This document shows, piece after piece, positions 1 to 12,280 of a DNA stretch of 64,000 nucleotides; the stretch's first letter is position 1, and each line of letters starts with the position of its first letter. Source of the DNA: Coptis chinensis (taxonomy: Eukaryota > Streptophyta > Magnoliopsida > Ranunculales > Ranunculaceae). The position numbers were made by a program, and so were the translations under genes. Where the stretch lies: contig CM027377.1 in assembly GCA_015680905.1 (NCBI GenBank), positions 15,834,501 through 15,898,500 of the forward strand, written 5' to 3'. The notes under the pieces are model-generated. The model was not told the origin of the DNA, made no database searches, and worked only from the letters and a program-made list of their open reading frames with translations.

Positions 1-211
1 TCATAGTACAAAATATCGCGATATTTATCGAGATTTCAGCCATTGATACAATAATATCTACGATATGTAATAGATATTTTCTAAGTGTAAAATTGTAAAT
101 ATCCTCAATATATCGCGATATATCACAATATTATAGGGATCAGTCGACATTTTCTAAATATCGTGATATCTTATCATCTTTTATCAGCAAAAACAATTTC
201 TAAATATAACT

Positions 212-431
212 GACGATGATGGGTTCCTTAAATCCGCTCTAGACAAGCTAGAAACCTTAATTGATTCCTCTGACCCTTCTTCCCTTCTCGGCTTCTCTCG
301 TTCCTGATACCGAATTCGTTCTCCAACCTTTAATTCTCGCAATTGATTGATACCGCTTCTCTCAAGATCATCGAACCCACACTCGATTGTTTCTTCAAAT
401 AATTCTCTCTTGGTTTGATCCGCAGTGAAAT
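212..431 (+). pseudogene. Fragment of a BIG-type ARF guanine-nucleotide exchange factor (N-terminal region)
   Basis: One frame reads LDKLETLIDSSDPSSLLGFS (from about 242). A second frame resumes after a small indel with VLQPLILAID, then a third gives SLKIIEPTLDCFF and FSLGLIRSEI. This order matches, from memory, the N-terminal armadillo-like (DCB) region of plant BIG1-BIG3, large Sec7-domain ARF-GEFs that load GTP on ARF GTPases at the trans-Golgi network. No Sec7 domain is present. At least two frameshifts and a stop show the piece is dead. It lies 0.2 kb inside the left end of a TIR element, so capture by that element is plausible. The match to BIG rather than another HEAT/ARM protein is fairly but not fully certain. 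Confidence 0.55.
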
Positions 432-1433
432 TAAAATTAATGGTTATTCGGTTAAGTTTAGATTCATTGTCTGATGAACTTGTTGATGAAATGATGAAGG
501 CTCCTTTGAGATCTTATGACCTTCTCATTCAAGAACCTGCTATTTACAGATAATCAAAGTTTGGGGGTTGCTTAATTTTGGAATAGGTTTAGAAACAACA
601 GGGGAGGGGGGTGTTTTTTTTCTTGATATATTGTTAATAGATTGAATGAAGCAATTATGCATTTTGGGGAGGCACCAAGGATATCATCAATGAGCAGCTT
701 GGTGATGGAATCATTGGAATGTAAGTTTTTTTTTACATTTTTTTTTTATCAAGGATTGTTTTCATACGACGAAGTGGAATCAAATGTCATTTACAAGGAC
801 TACGAAACCTTGAGCCGGCTTTGCTTAAGGTTCGTTTGCCCTATGTTTTAATTAGAACTGAATGTTTGAATCAGATTATTAAATAACCAGAAAATTAGTC
901 TAGAAGAGTTAGTTATAAATATTTAATAGTCTCAAGACTCCTCTTAAATTTGTTTAGAATTTAATACCTCAATTTGACCAGAATATAGAACTAACCACCT
1001 GTTATCCAACTTCACCAGGAATAGACGAAAATATCTTCACCTGGAAACAAACATAACCGACTATCTACCCAGTACCATAGTGGGATACAAAACAAAAAAT
1101 TGAATTTCACACAAAAATTTCACTTATAACTACCTGCCTTCACATTTAAAAATGCATATAATGAAAATAGGGCATTTAGGGTGCATCGTAAATGCATATG
1201 ATTTTTGGGTGCATCAAATGATTGAGAATGAGAGCCTTGACAAGATTTCTTTGTTTTGCAATACACCCAAAGATTTGTGCCTATATGAGTTGCCCAGATG
1301 CTATATCTGTTACCGAAAGTACACCCTCACAAGACACTAGCTTTTCAAATGAAAAAACTAAAAATATTACGCCTCCAATATTTTGTGGATGCATTTGACA
1401 CTAGTCGTTAAGTCTAAACTCCAAACCACTAGA

Positions 1434-1690
1434 CACTAAACCCAAAATCTTTATAAACTAGACCTTAAGCCTAAACCCTAAATCTTAAGACACTAAACCC
1501 TAACCCCTATAAACTAGACCCTAAGTCTAAACCCTAAATCTTAAGACACTAAACCCTAACCCATATAAACTAGACCCTAAGCCTAAAGCCTAAAGCCTAA
1601 ACCTTAAGACACTAAACCCTAATCCCTATATCTTAAATTTATAAACATTAAACCCTAAACCAACCCGTCTCATTTAATAGTAGTTAATCA
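1434..1690. repeat. Degenerate tandem repeat rich in the plant telomere-like motif
   Basis: About four units of 56-63 bases follow one another, each running roughly CACTAAACCCTAACCC, TATAAACTAGACCCTAAG, CCTAAACCCTAAATCTTAAGA. The heptamer CCCTAAA and variants occur many times, on the strand that matches the Arabidopsis-type telomere sequence. The units are longer than a heptamer, so this is a minisatellite with telomere-like content and not a simple telomeric tract. Confidence 0.7.
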
Positions 1691-1723
1691 AACCAACAAA
1701 ATAAATAATCAAATGCATTTTGT

Positions 1724-1885
1724 ATCTGCATTTTAAAATGCGTGGTGTGTATGCATTTTAAAATGTATAAGTTTATAACGTGGTGCATCTGCATTTTAAA
1801 ATATATAAGTTTATAACGTGGTGCATCTGTATTTTAAAATATATAAGTTTATAACATGATGCATCTGCATTTTAAAATATATAAG
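1724..1885. repeat. Tandem repeat, unit about 38 bases, four copies
   Basis: The unit starts near GTGGTGCATCTGCATTTT, continues AAAATATATAAGTTTATAAC, and is repeated with single-base changes. The first copy is the most diverged (GCATTTTAAAATGCGTGGTG). No coding potential was seen. Confidence 0.75.
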
Positions 1886-2549
1886 TTTATAACGTCCACA
1901 TTCGGATGAAAACACGTAGTGTCAAATTTAACTTTTGGAGCAATACACGGTACTTTTTACTAAATTCTATTCAAACCCAAAATCTACTCTTTTTGTTCTA
2001 GTAGTTATCTTATCTAACAGTAGTTATCTTATTCAATCTTATTCTGGTAGTTATCTTATCTACAAGTAGTTATCTTAGAAGGGTGAAAAAGAGAATAATT
2101 TATATTAAAAAATAATAGGTGGCACCTGGTCTCGAGTCAAAAAATTAGATTCTAAAGATTTTCTATAAAAAAACACTTATGGCGGATAAAAACAATGTTG
2201 GGGTATTAAAACCCAAAAAATTTATGGATAGGGCTTTTGAGTTGTTTTTTTTTTTAAATGAGACTCTCTAGCCCAATTTCTTGATTAAATAACTTATAAA
2301 ATCATAAGTTCTAAACGTATACGTTATAAATCTTTGGGACATGACTTGGGTTGTTTGTATTTGGGGTTTTAAGAATCAAGACGAAAGAAAAGTGGGATAT
2401 TTATGGATATTTAGCAATATTTGGCAATATATTCACGATATCTGCAGATGGCCCAATGTAAAATATCCCCACATAAGAGGATATATCCACGATACATATC
2501 TATAATTTAGAAGTCGATATATAGCCATATCCTGATATTTTGTACTATG

Positions 2550-3130
2550 GTTGGAATAGCACTGCTGCAACTTCTGAAGTAGTTTGGGGCCACCAGCAGT
2601 AATATCACATGTGTATTTACCTGTAAAAATTTCATTACTCAAAAATATGCCAAACACCTAAAGACCATGCTTTCTTTCTATTAGATTGCTACCTAAAAAA
2701 ATTATTTAAAATAAAATAAATTAGATACCTGTGCCAAGTGTTAAAACCAGAAGTTCTTGTGCAAGACTGTTTGATATCTCAAAACACAATTTATCCACCA
2801 AGTCTACCTGAGCAATGTACAGGAGATGACAATTTAACATGTTGCATGAAACGGCAGATAATATCTTCTTAATACTTGTTTTCAATAATTATAATAATTA
2901 ATATTTGTCAGATGGGTTTGTACTTCTATAATAGGTTATGAGGCAGTTTGCCGGGAAACAGTACTCGATAAACAAAGACCGGTCAGAGCATCCGTTCAGT
3001 AGAGAGAGAATGGTTGTTGCTCTAACTAACTGAGCTAATAGGCCAATTTAAATTGATTATTTAAATTTAAATATTGTTGTGTTTTCATTGAGAGTTGAAC
3101 CTGTATATCTTGTATTCATTTATAATTGTG
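2550..3130. other. AT-rich stretch without a recognisable gene
   Basis: Only short open frames and AT-rich sequence are seen. It may belong to the CACTA remnant that follows, since no left terminus of that element was found. Confidence 0.4.
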
Positions 3131-4018
3131 ATGTTGTACTATAGGTAAAAAGACAATCACATGTTTTTTATGAAGTGTCACATGTTCAACAATCCACACG
3201 ATGCCTTTTAAAGAACTTCAGGAAAAGAACCATTGCACTTGGAACCGTGTCTAATGACGTACCATTTGCGGACTCATATAACATAACAATTGACGATATC
3301 TTTGATTACACAACTAAGTTATATGTTGGGGAAGGAACATTTGGCGACATTTCAATTGGAGATACAATCACATGGCCCATGCCTTTTGTGGAGCCAATTT
3401 GATGTGAGTTGGTGAACTTTTTTTTGTGCATTTTAGTAGTTTCGCCTTTTTTGTGCAACCTAGTTGGTTTTGCATACATATGAAGATGTATGGTTGTATA
3501 TAGAGTATATTAAAACTCATGTAATGTACTTTGCTACAATATTTTGGTGTTTTGATGAAAGAATCTATTGTATTTTGGTAGAATGTTGATTTAAGTTAGA
3601 TAGTTTAATTTTTGCAGGAAAAATAGATATGAAATTTAGATTATAAGAATTTCTTTAAAAAAAAACATTAATGGTCAGAAAAACGACGGATATAGACCGT
3701 CAAGAAAATTTATGTATATAGAAAATTGACGTAGCAAACTGTCAATAATTTTCAAATTTGCATCCCAAATTCTATTAAAATCAGACAAATTTGACTAGTG
3801 AAATAGCAAACTTTGATGGTTATGGACATTCAACAATTCTATTTATTATTGACGTTGACCACCCGTCAAATAAATTTAAAATTATTGACGGTAACTAACC
3901 ATCAAGAAAAAAAAACGACTATGAATTTTTTGACGGGCCTTGAGACGGGCGATGTCAGTCAAAAGCAGTGTTTTTTTACAGGGTCTACCCGTCAAAAAAG
4001 TCTTATTTTCACCTAGTG
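3130..4018 (+). mobile_element. CACTA (En/Spm) transposon, 3' remnant
   Basis: The right terminus is visible: TAGTG at 4014-4018, whose reverse complement starts CACTAGGTGAAAATAAG. Inside it, 3660-4005 is packed with the subterminal motif TTGACGG/CCGTCAA in both orientations, as CACTA transposases require. An upstream coding scrap (3175-3402) fits a CACTA-associated protein. The matching 5' CACTAGGTG end was not found, so the element is left-truncated or interrupted. Confidence 0.65.
3175..3402 (+). pseudogene. CACTA-associated protein C-terminal fragment (plant transposase Ptta/En/Spm-like)
   Basis: The frame is open for about 75 codons but has no ATG (it begins at GTG). Readable text includes KRTIALGTVSNDVPFADSYN and, at the C-terminus, GDISIGDTITWPMPFVEPI. 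From memory this resembles the tail of plant Ptta/En/Spm transposase-associated proteins, which typically end in a G(D)xIxWP motif. It lies 0.6 kb inside the CACTA right end in matching orientation. The product would be a partial, probably non-functional DNA-binding accessory protein. Confidence 0.45.
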
Positions 4019-4577
4019 TATTGATGTCATGTGAAAAGCCACCTTAGAGAGGAACTAAGGTATTCACCTTCTTGGGTGGGTTGATTCTTTGAGCGACGGA
4101 CCGGTAGGGTCCGAATTCCTTGAATGTGGTGGGAATGACCTAAGGTATTCACCGAATGCCATAAATAAATGACTGTTAGTGTTATGATGGGTATTCCTCG
4201 AATGTAAAAGCCAAATAACCCAAGATATTCATTGAATGTGCATAAATGACCTCGATATTTGTTATGCCCAAAAGAGGCTTTGTGTCCGTGTATGGAAAGC
4301 CCGTAGAGATGGTCGCTGACTCACAAGTTCTGAAGTTTACAAGATGAAAATATGTTTTCTAGAGGTGATATCCCCGCTTGGGACATATATCTTGTAAGTG
4401 GTTTCCGGGATGATGAGTGAGGTACACGGATATGCGTGATTTGGCAAATGTGTGAAGTGCAAAAATCGTGGAGTAGGAACTAAAGGTTGAATGCGTGTCT
4501 TTTAAGAAATGAGTTAACGAGATAATTAATAAGCAAAATAAAATATTGATTTTACGTGTGACCGAAGTTATTGCATA
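4019..4577 (+). repeat. Dispersed repeat, inverted copy of 39240-39720
   Basis: This interval lies exactly between two CACTA termini (4018 and 4578). Read forward it resembles the reverse complement of 39240-39720: shared strings include CTGACTCACAAGTT, CCGCTTGGGACATAT and GAATGTGGTGGGAATGACC. It is therefore part of the same family as the long LTR-like block at 38052-43095, and the flanking CACTA elements inserted into it. No protein is encoded. Confidence 0.6.
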
Positions 4578-4860
4578 CACTACTACAGAATGACACATAT
4601 ACCATGGTCAATAAGAACGTTTATACCACGGTTCTTCCAAAAACCGTGGGAAATACTTATATACCACGGCGAAATTTCTTTGGTCATTGGTTTACTAGTA
4701 TATGCCACGCTATATGAAAACCGTGGGATACGTTGGGCCATATACCATGGTTACTTTTTTTTTCAAAGATGAGAGTACTCCACATCCCCACTACCTTAAA
4801 CATAAACAATTGGTATATAAATTTTTCACTTTCTACCGTGGTTTATGACTTTATGTCAAA
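4578..4860 (+). mobile_element. CACTA transposon, left end with CCACGGTT subterminal repeats
   Basis: A canonical CACTA terminus, CACTACTACAGAATGACAC, starts at 4578 after a possible TSD ATA. The next 280 bases carry many copies of the box ATACCACGGTT and its complement AACCGTGG. The same boxes fill 17761-18000, so that segment may be the other end of the same or a sister element. No matching right terminus was found, so the extent is unknown. Confidence 0.6.
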
Positions 4861-5060
4861 TAGTCAAATACACGAAAAAAAAAAAACACAAGATCTTAAA
4901 CTCATTCAAATTGATTCTCGCTATTCTCTCGGTCTCTCCCACAACTTCTACAGCTTCTACGACTCTTAGGATTCCCGAAGCGGTTGAAAAACCCACCGCC
5001 ACTCTGACGTCCGTGGTCTTCCTCTCTCTCGCTCAAATTGTGTTACCTAAAATTGCAAAG

Positions 5061-5087
5061 GAGAGAGAGAGAGAGAGAGAGAGAGAA
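5061..5087. repeat. (GA)n microsatellite
   Basis: An uninterrupted GA tract of about 26 bases lies within sequence resembling a plant 5' leader. Confidence 0.9.
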
Positions 5088-5148
5088 GGATTGGGAGTGT
5101 GGAAGCCGCACAAACGAAACCACGCGTTCGGATCATTTTGCAACCGTT

Positions 5149-5371
5149 CACTAGTACAAAAAGGACTTTTGTGATTGTTTTTTAAATGTTATTTGTGATC
5201 ATTATGTTTGAAACGGTCACAAATAGCAGAAAAGGGTTTTTATGACTGTTTTAAAATGTTTTTGATGACGTGCGTTTTCGAAATAGTCACAAATGTTATT
5301 TTTCTAAAGAACGTGCATAGTGACCCAGGCCACAATTTGTCACTGTTTGTATAGACCAGAAATTACTAGTG
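5149..5371. mobile_element. Short non-autonomous CACTA element
   Basis: It starts CACTAGTACAAAAAGGAC and ends TTACTAGTG, giving an 8-base terminal inverted repeat CACTAGTA. The interior has short boxes of the type TTGTGA and GTCACAAA in both orientations, typical of CACTA subterminal regions. The flanking triplets are GTT and GTG, so the target-site duplication is imperfect. No coding capacity is seen. Confidence 0.6.
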
Positions 5372-7734
5372 GTGGTATTTCTCATTTTCTCATCATTGTT
5401 ACAAGGGTAGTGAAGTTATTTTGCCAAAAAAAAAATAGAAAGTAGGCCGTGAAAATCAGTTTCTTTATCTAAAGTCTAAACGGACCACTCTCTCCACAGC
5501 TTCTCATCTTCTTCATTCAAAACTCAAAAGACAAAGCTTTCTCTTCTCTATCTTCACTTCCACTTCGTTAAAAAAGCTCTCCCTCTTTCCCCGCTATTAC
5601 GGGTTTGAATTATCGATTCTATCAAAGTCGATTGTGATTTGAGCTTTGAATATCGGGTGGGGCTTCAAATTTCGTGTGGTAATTGAACTCATGCTCTTCA
5701 TCGAGGGCTAGATGTTGAAGAATTATCAACCCGATGTCCCGATACGCCTTCTGGTTTAATTTCATCTCCTTCATTTGTTCGTTCTGGATCTCCCATCCAT
5801 CTTCACATATCTTCTTATCGATCCTCTCCTCTTTGCTTTCTCATTTTTGTAACTTCTTCTTTCAAAACACTCAAACTCGAATTGAAGACGACTATTCCGG
5901 AAGAAAGACACGAAAAATACTGCGAGGAAAACATATTCGGAAGGTAATTTCCTATTTCTTGTTGATTTGTTTGCACAAAGTTTACTCCTTTTAGCAACAG
6001 CACGATTACAAATTGTTATACTATTTGGGCCATTCAAACAATAGTTCCCGAGTTGAGTATAATCAAATGTAATATACAATTATAATTGGGTGTGTATGTG
6101 TTTTAAGTGGAAGGGGTATTTTGATACATTGTTCTCGATTTTTATCTATACTCCTTTGTAGCTAATGGGTTTATGTGTATTAAATATTTGATCAAATGCT
6201 CACATGTGGTTTTGGTATTCGTTTTTCAGTTCAAGTAGACCCACCATTCTATATATGTTGCTATTCAGATTTAATGATCACTATTGTCAATAGATGTAAT
6301 GGCTATAGTGTGTACCCTATAAGGAATCAAAATTAAGTCAGATTTACACAAGTCTTCACTTAATTAATATCCATTAATCTGTTAGTGTGAACTGTGAAAC
6401 CCCCAATCCAAATTTGTCATCCTTCAAGTCTTCACTCTTCCAAAATATTATTCACTTCAATATTTGTCACCACGGTTTGGCATCAGTCAGCCTTTTTCCT
6501 GCTTTGAGTGTATTGATTCTCTTATTTTTATTTTTTTCATTGATTTCGTAATGTAGCATTCTTTGCATGTTGGAGGCCAAACATTATGTCAAGCTGAAAC
6601 TCCATCAGCTCAGAAACTTGAGTCTGCTACCCAAAACTCCATCGGCCATTTCGAGGTCTTGTTACTTACTGTAATTTGGCTTCAAGCATTCTCTAATGTC
6701 CGGACCTTATTACTTTGCATACATCTCGGATATCACGAGGCACACCTTATGTGTAAGAGTGTTTTAAAATTTGAGGTATGTTTTTCTTTCTCAAGGTTAA
6801 TTTGAAATGTTTTTTTTTTTTTTACTTATTTATTTGTTGCATTTGCTTCTAAAGCTCAACCGCATTACTTGTTAGAGAACCTCGTGTTGAGAAAGAAGAT
6901 AAAGAAGTCGTAAAATGTGGAACCCAAAATGATCTCGGGGATCGGATAGAGAAGGTTAGTCATTATTAACACCGATCTCATCTTTTCACTCCAAACAATT
7001 GTGGTCATGATACTTGTTCAATATGTCCACTTATTAACACTTGTCTCAGATTATTAACCTTTACTTGTTGAGGGTCAACATTTAGCATGTTAGTTTTAAA
7101 AGAGAGATAACCTAACACTACATTATGACATGCAATGTTTGATTAGAGTCTTCCAATTAATCCCCTCCCCCTCCTCTTCCTAACTCTCTCTCTCTTTTGT
7201 GGGTGTTGCATACATGGTGTCTATGGGTGTGCACATGGGGTGTTGCATCTCGCGACTTCCAGTCACCGCCCTGCAACTACCGCTTTATCATCACCTTGGC
7301 TTATGGCTCATTAACCATGACCACTTGCCGCTTTGTTGAAGCCTCACGCCCTACTAAGTATGGTAGCAATCCCCCTCCCGAGTCCACCCGTGCTATGGCT
7401 CACACCCGAATAATAAGGTTTTTTTCCCCGATCTTAATTTGAGTTTTGATTTCTCATATATGATAACCTAACCTTTTATTCAGTAGTGAACAGAGGTTTC
7501 ATCATGGTGGTTCCCTCCGCCCATTACGGGAAGATTCCTTTCATCTTTTCCGAAAATGGGAGGCTCATTACTTTAAAAACGGGGCTAAACCGACAAACCT
7601 ACCTCTCCTTCTCTCGACCTTGGATGATTCGGATGATGAGGAATCGAATCTGGCGAGATAGTTGCCTCCCTCTGCACTTGCCCGTCATCACTTGTCTGAC
7701 TAGTATCTTCCTGGTCTTGTACAGCAGCACCTAC
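5372..7734. other. Region with leader-like and exon-like pieces but no identified gene
   Basis: Around 5470-5620 the strand is pyrimidine-rich, like a plant 5' leader, and possible exons end in donor-like GT sites near 5945 and 6658. Translations such as HVGGQTLCQAETPSAQKLES (6567-6626) match nothing I recognise. The 7480-7734 part, read on the minus strand, may continue the caulimovirid-like remnant found beyond the CACTA element at 12650. I cannot support a gene model; captured or decayed gene pieces are the likeliest content. Confidence 0.3.
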
Positions 7735-7949
7735 CACTACACCAGAATGGTCAATTTGTAACAGACCAAAACTTTCATTTCTAACGGATATACTCGTTAC
7801 CAATGTTGTGACGGATATAAGCGTTAGTGATCAAGTTATCCGTTACTTTATTTCATTTTATTCTTTAAATTATTTTATAAACATTTTCTAATATTATCTA
7901 ACGTTAATATCCGTTAGAAAGCATTTAAAATACAACGAATTCTGTAGTG

Positions 7950-8035
7950 CAATGGTCGCACAGCTGGTTTGCTAGCTGAATGTCCCCAGTTCGATACTAG
8001 TAGGCAGCAACACCGGTTTTTGTTTTTTTTATCAA
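7950..8035 (+). repeat. Possible tRNA-derived SINE head
   Basis: TGGTCGCACAGCTGG resembles an RNA polymerase III A box, and AGTTCGATACT about 25 bases later resembles a B box (GGTTCGANNCC). A T-rich tract follows. No cloverleaf was folded and no second copy was found. Weak call. Confidence 0.25.
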
Positions 8036-8039
8036 TAAA

Positions 8040-11000
8040 AAATGAAAAACGTAAGATAAATTTATAATCTTAACTCGACATTCTCGTATGTCCTCTCTTC
8101 AGTCTTCACTCCTCTTTCAAACCTGCGTTTCTCATCCAATCAAAACCTTTATAATCTTTACCAATTTTTTCGTCACCATCCAAAATCGCAGTGATTCACT
8201 TCAACAAAGCAACCTAAAAACTCAACTTCCCTTCTATTGAAGCCTACCAATTAACCCTAGATTTGGGTGAATAACTATCCTTCGCTAATGGGGATAAATT
8301 ATGAACGGAAGAAGAACCATTTCAAGACCCCCTATGTTTTCTCAATCCTCAAACACTCGTCCCCATCAATTTTTATTTTGTTGTGGTGGCGATTCGAGGT
8401 AGAAGAAGACATGTTGTCGTGACTTCGTGAATGCACTCTCAATGGTAACTTTATTATCTCCCCGTTTTTTTCACTTTTTATTGATTCATCATATCTCATT
8501 TGTTTGCTTTTGTGTTTTACAGGTTGGTTTTTCTTCTTTGCCATACAAGAGAACTCCATTAAGTTGGCTCGATAATCTCTTCACAAGACACCGGTATCAA
8601 TTAGCTACTTTTTTTTATCCTGTTTTCAATAGTTATTGTTGGATTTGAAATATAAATGTTAAGAAAAATAGTTGCTTTGGGGTTTTCAGTTCTAAGTGAA
8701 GTCTATCTAGTTACTAAATAATTAGCTCCTAGGTTTAGCTTATACATACATGAGCAAAAGAAAGTAGTTCAGTAGTTCTTTCTTAATTCAGAAATCGGTT
8801 GATTTGTGCTTCATGGCTCGTTGGGATTCTTTGGTCATAGTTACTTATGTATATTTCAGAAGTGCTAGTTAGAAAATTTGAGCATTTCAGATTTGTCACT
8901 CATTAATAATTTTGCATATATGACTATATAGAATATGTTTAAGAGATTTAATATCACCATGTATATCTTGCCTTGTCATTCATATGTTTCGTGTTACACA
9001 ATTTCTTTATCATAGTCTTGTATCTTGTTCTAATTGTCATCATATCTTAAAACTTGCTATGATAAGTTTTTTCTTGGAATAATGTGATTTTATACCGACT
9101 ATTGTAGCCTTATTCAATTTCTTCTCATACTCACATTGGATGGTTGATCGGTTTTTAGTGCTTTGAATTTTGGTATGCAGGAGAAGTTGAGTGTTTGGGG
9201 CAAGTTGTACCATCCAATCTGATGATGTTGGTTGGGGACTACGAGAATATCCTCAACTGCTACCGTATGCTTCATGATTCAAGGAAGCTATGAGGATCAT
9301 TTGACTACAAGATGCTTCTCAAGGCATCACTATCTTCCGCTTTTGTTTAAGTCAACCGTTAGTTTATCTTTTTATTTTTCTTGATAGTACACTATGCCGA
9401 TTAGGAATTTAAAGTCATGATTAACAATGCTAGTCGTGTCTTTTTCTAACAACGAACAGATGTGTGTCTTTATTCCTCAAATGCGGTCGTTAATCCATCA
9501 AAAAACAGTTTGCAGCTTTATAAAGTGAAGGCGGCGAACTAGAATGGAGGGGCCATACTATTTATTAATTGTCCAAATGTGACATTCCCTTCCCTTACCT
9601 TGATATCTTCTGTGTACACCTACTATCTGTAGATTGAGTTCTTTTTCATTTTAATTTTTAGATGCGTTAATTTTATTTAAAAAAAGTGTCGTTGGTGTTG
9701 TTCAATTAAGAAATGAAAAACCTAGAAACATGTATACATGTAGTCATCCTATTAATATTACATGTAGACACCATTTCTCTTTTAATATTTAAATATTGCT
9801 TGTAAAAGTCTAGACGACATTATTTACTTCTTCATTTGTGCTTTCCTTTTTATTTTTGAGGGCCCTTTTTTGTATTTCAGCTAATAATGCTTAGCACTCA
9901 CTTCTTGAGTGTTTTAGCTGCGTGGAACTTGCTTTAGCAGCCAGCCAGCCACAGGTGATAACTTGAACCTCTTTTCGATTACCTTCTATCAAAATTTTCT
10001 TGTTGGCTACTCACTACTGAATAGTCTTTTAAATTGGTTGCAGTCTTACAATGACGTAGTACTATTGCTATATATACATGTTGTGGTGTATGTGTTTGCC
10101 CCCTGTGGTGTTGTATTGTGAGTTTGTCACTTTGTTGTTACACTTGGTATTGTTGTGCTCCTTTTTCCTGTTAAGTTATTAGAACTCAATCCTTTCTATA
10201 ACACAATCTTCATGGTTGAGTTTGTCTCAGTTTGATTTTTTTTTTTGTCCTGAATTTACTTGTAGCAATGCCAAATTGTAGTGCTTCTCTTTTCCTCCTT
10301 ACATCTTGTATTTTCTTCATATAATGATTAACTTGCATTGGCATGTGTTTGTGGGAAATTTCTGCCTAGTGGTTTAATTAGTTCTTTCTTATTGCATTTG
10401 TGAGGTAATAGTTTTGCTTGTCGTATCTTGGTGAGGAATTGTTTTAATGGATGTTTGGAAAGCTCAACCCTTTAGGACATCATGGCCGCAATTTTCACTC
10501 GTTTTGTTTAGGTATGACTATGATACTATTGTATTCCTTTCTCCTATATAATTAAAGAGCTTTTACTGTTACTACGGTCTTGGTGTTATGTTTCTTCATC
10601 ATGATGGCTTGGTATTTTTTTCAAGAGGACCTTGTCACAAGTTAGTTTTATCCTAATTTCCCTGAGATGAACATTAGAAAAACAACTTCACAATTTTTAC
10701 GCTGCAAGTTCTACACTAGCACTTCTTAATCTTTCATGGTTGGTGATGAACATTAGAAAAATGTCTTTGTTTTCAACAAATAAGGAACACATAATTCTGA
10801 TTTGATTTTCCGCCATTTGATAGTTTGACTATTTGTTTTAGAAGAAAAGTTATTGATTGACTTTAAGGAACTCAAGGGGTCTCTTTCATTGATGTGACCC
10901 ACTGCATAATATAATCCAAACTGACTGTCGGTCTTAATATTTTATATTGGGTCCAACGAAACTAGATTCCCTACTGAAAATACACTTCAAATTTATTCAC

Positions 11001-12280
11001 TTAGTTGTTCACATTTAGTTTTTTTTATCAATGAGTAGTCATTAATGGGCTTGTTACTTGAGGTTTCTTTTGTGATCAAAATACTTATTGATGATTTGGT
11101 GTTTGATTGCAAGCAGGAATCAAACGCAAAGAGTGAGTCTTTTGGATAGCTTGTCTAGCACTAGCCACAAGGATTGAAGAGAACCAGCCTTACAATTGGT
11201 AATTTTTTTTTCTCACACTAGTAGAGTAGATAAAACGTATTTTGTTTAAGTGCTTTCCAATTATTGCTGAAATGGAGTTGTGGGAATATGATGGACTGGA
11301 ATTGACTTGGCCCAAGCATATTATATATGCCATATCTAAGTTTCCACTATCCAGTGGCTCATCAAGAATAGAATCTACACTACCCCTATACATTGATGGT
11401 TGAGATAGATAGAACCTCCTATGATCTATAGAATGTATGTGCTTTGTATATCTGGTATGACCAAGAAATTTGATTGTTTGGTTCGTTTTGTGCCGAGACA
11501 TGTACATACATATACTTAGTTAGCTTTTAGAATCCCTCCCATAATTATTTGGACTGATGGTACTTGTTGTACATATTATCCAATGTGTCGGCCACATTAT
11601 ATACCTTGAAATAGAATATGATTTAGTGTATTTTTCATGTGGAGCTATTGATCAAGTTCTTACACTCTTTCTTACTTCTTTTTTTTTCTATTTAGTTCTT
11701 GGCATTCTCAGAAGAGAAAATGCCAAATTCATTCTTAAGAGAAATAAATAAGAAATGGAGAGGGTAGATAATTATATTGATAGGAAATCTTCGTGGCTTG
11801 ATACTTTGATGTTTTACTTGAGATTGAACTCACTTACTATTAAATGATGTTGAGCTAGACTTGCTTGTTAAGTGTTATATCCTATTGTGCTTTTGAATGC
11901 AGGTCTTGAGAAAAATCGGCTTCTAGTGGAATTATGTGCAAGAAAACGGGATGAAATATAATTCTGGTTTGGGGAATCTTTGTGTTTTATTAAAGCATTG
12001 TATTACTTAACTATTTGGTAGTTGCTATTGGTACAATTTGGTATAGCCTGTGGATGTACAGAATGTTTTGGTTAAACACATGAATTGTGGATGAATGAAT
12101 AAAATACAATTGAAGTATTGTTTGAAGTTCAGTGTTGTGGTATATTTGTCAAGTTATTTGAATGGTAGAGTTGGTGTAGTTTGTGGATGAATGGCTTTAG
12201 AGGTTTTATACATTTATTACTTGTTTCAATTTTTCTGAAGTTACTCCTAGGAAACAATTTGACCCAGGATTTTTTTTTTT
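8040..12280. other. Interior of the CACTA element: exon-like pieces, no recognised protein
   Basis: 8090-8290 resembles a pyrimidine-rich 5' leader. A segment after a TATGCAG acceptor at 9180 reads VVPSNLMMLVGDYENILNCY before a stop. The rest is T-rich like plant introns. I do not recognise a family. A captured and decayed gene is the simplest explanation. Confidence 0.3.

Larger units (their letters stand above)
2..2549. mobile_element. Terminal-inverted-repeat element, family unknown, carrying a host gene fragment
   Basis: The first bases (2-17, CATAGTACAAAATATC) recur as an exact 16-base reverse complement at 2534-2549. Both ends run into AT-rich sequence studded with ATATCG-type boxes (2-180 and 2390-2549). 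This looks like a non-autonomous DNA transposon. A target-site duplication cannot be tested because the left flank lies outside the window. No transposase was seen inside. The interior holds a BIG-type ARF-GEF fragment near the left end and two tandem-repeat blocks. The superfamily is undetermined, and two independent related insertions are an alternative to one element. Confidence 0.45.

Noticed and set aside
1434-1690. True telomere or chromosome end
   Set aside because: Units are 56-63 bases and diverged, and ordinary sequence continues on both sides.
7735-7949. A separate 215-base CACTA MITE
   Set aside because: The right flank CAA does not match the left flank TAC, whereas the end at 12646 does. 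It remains a minor alternative.
7950-8035. A genuine tRNA gene
   Set aside because: Only weak A and B boxes; no acceptor stem or cloverleaf could be paired.
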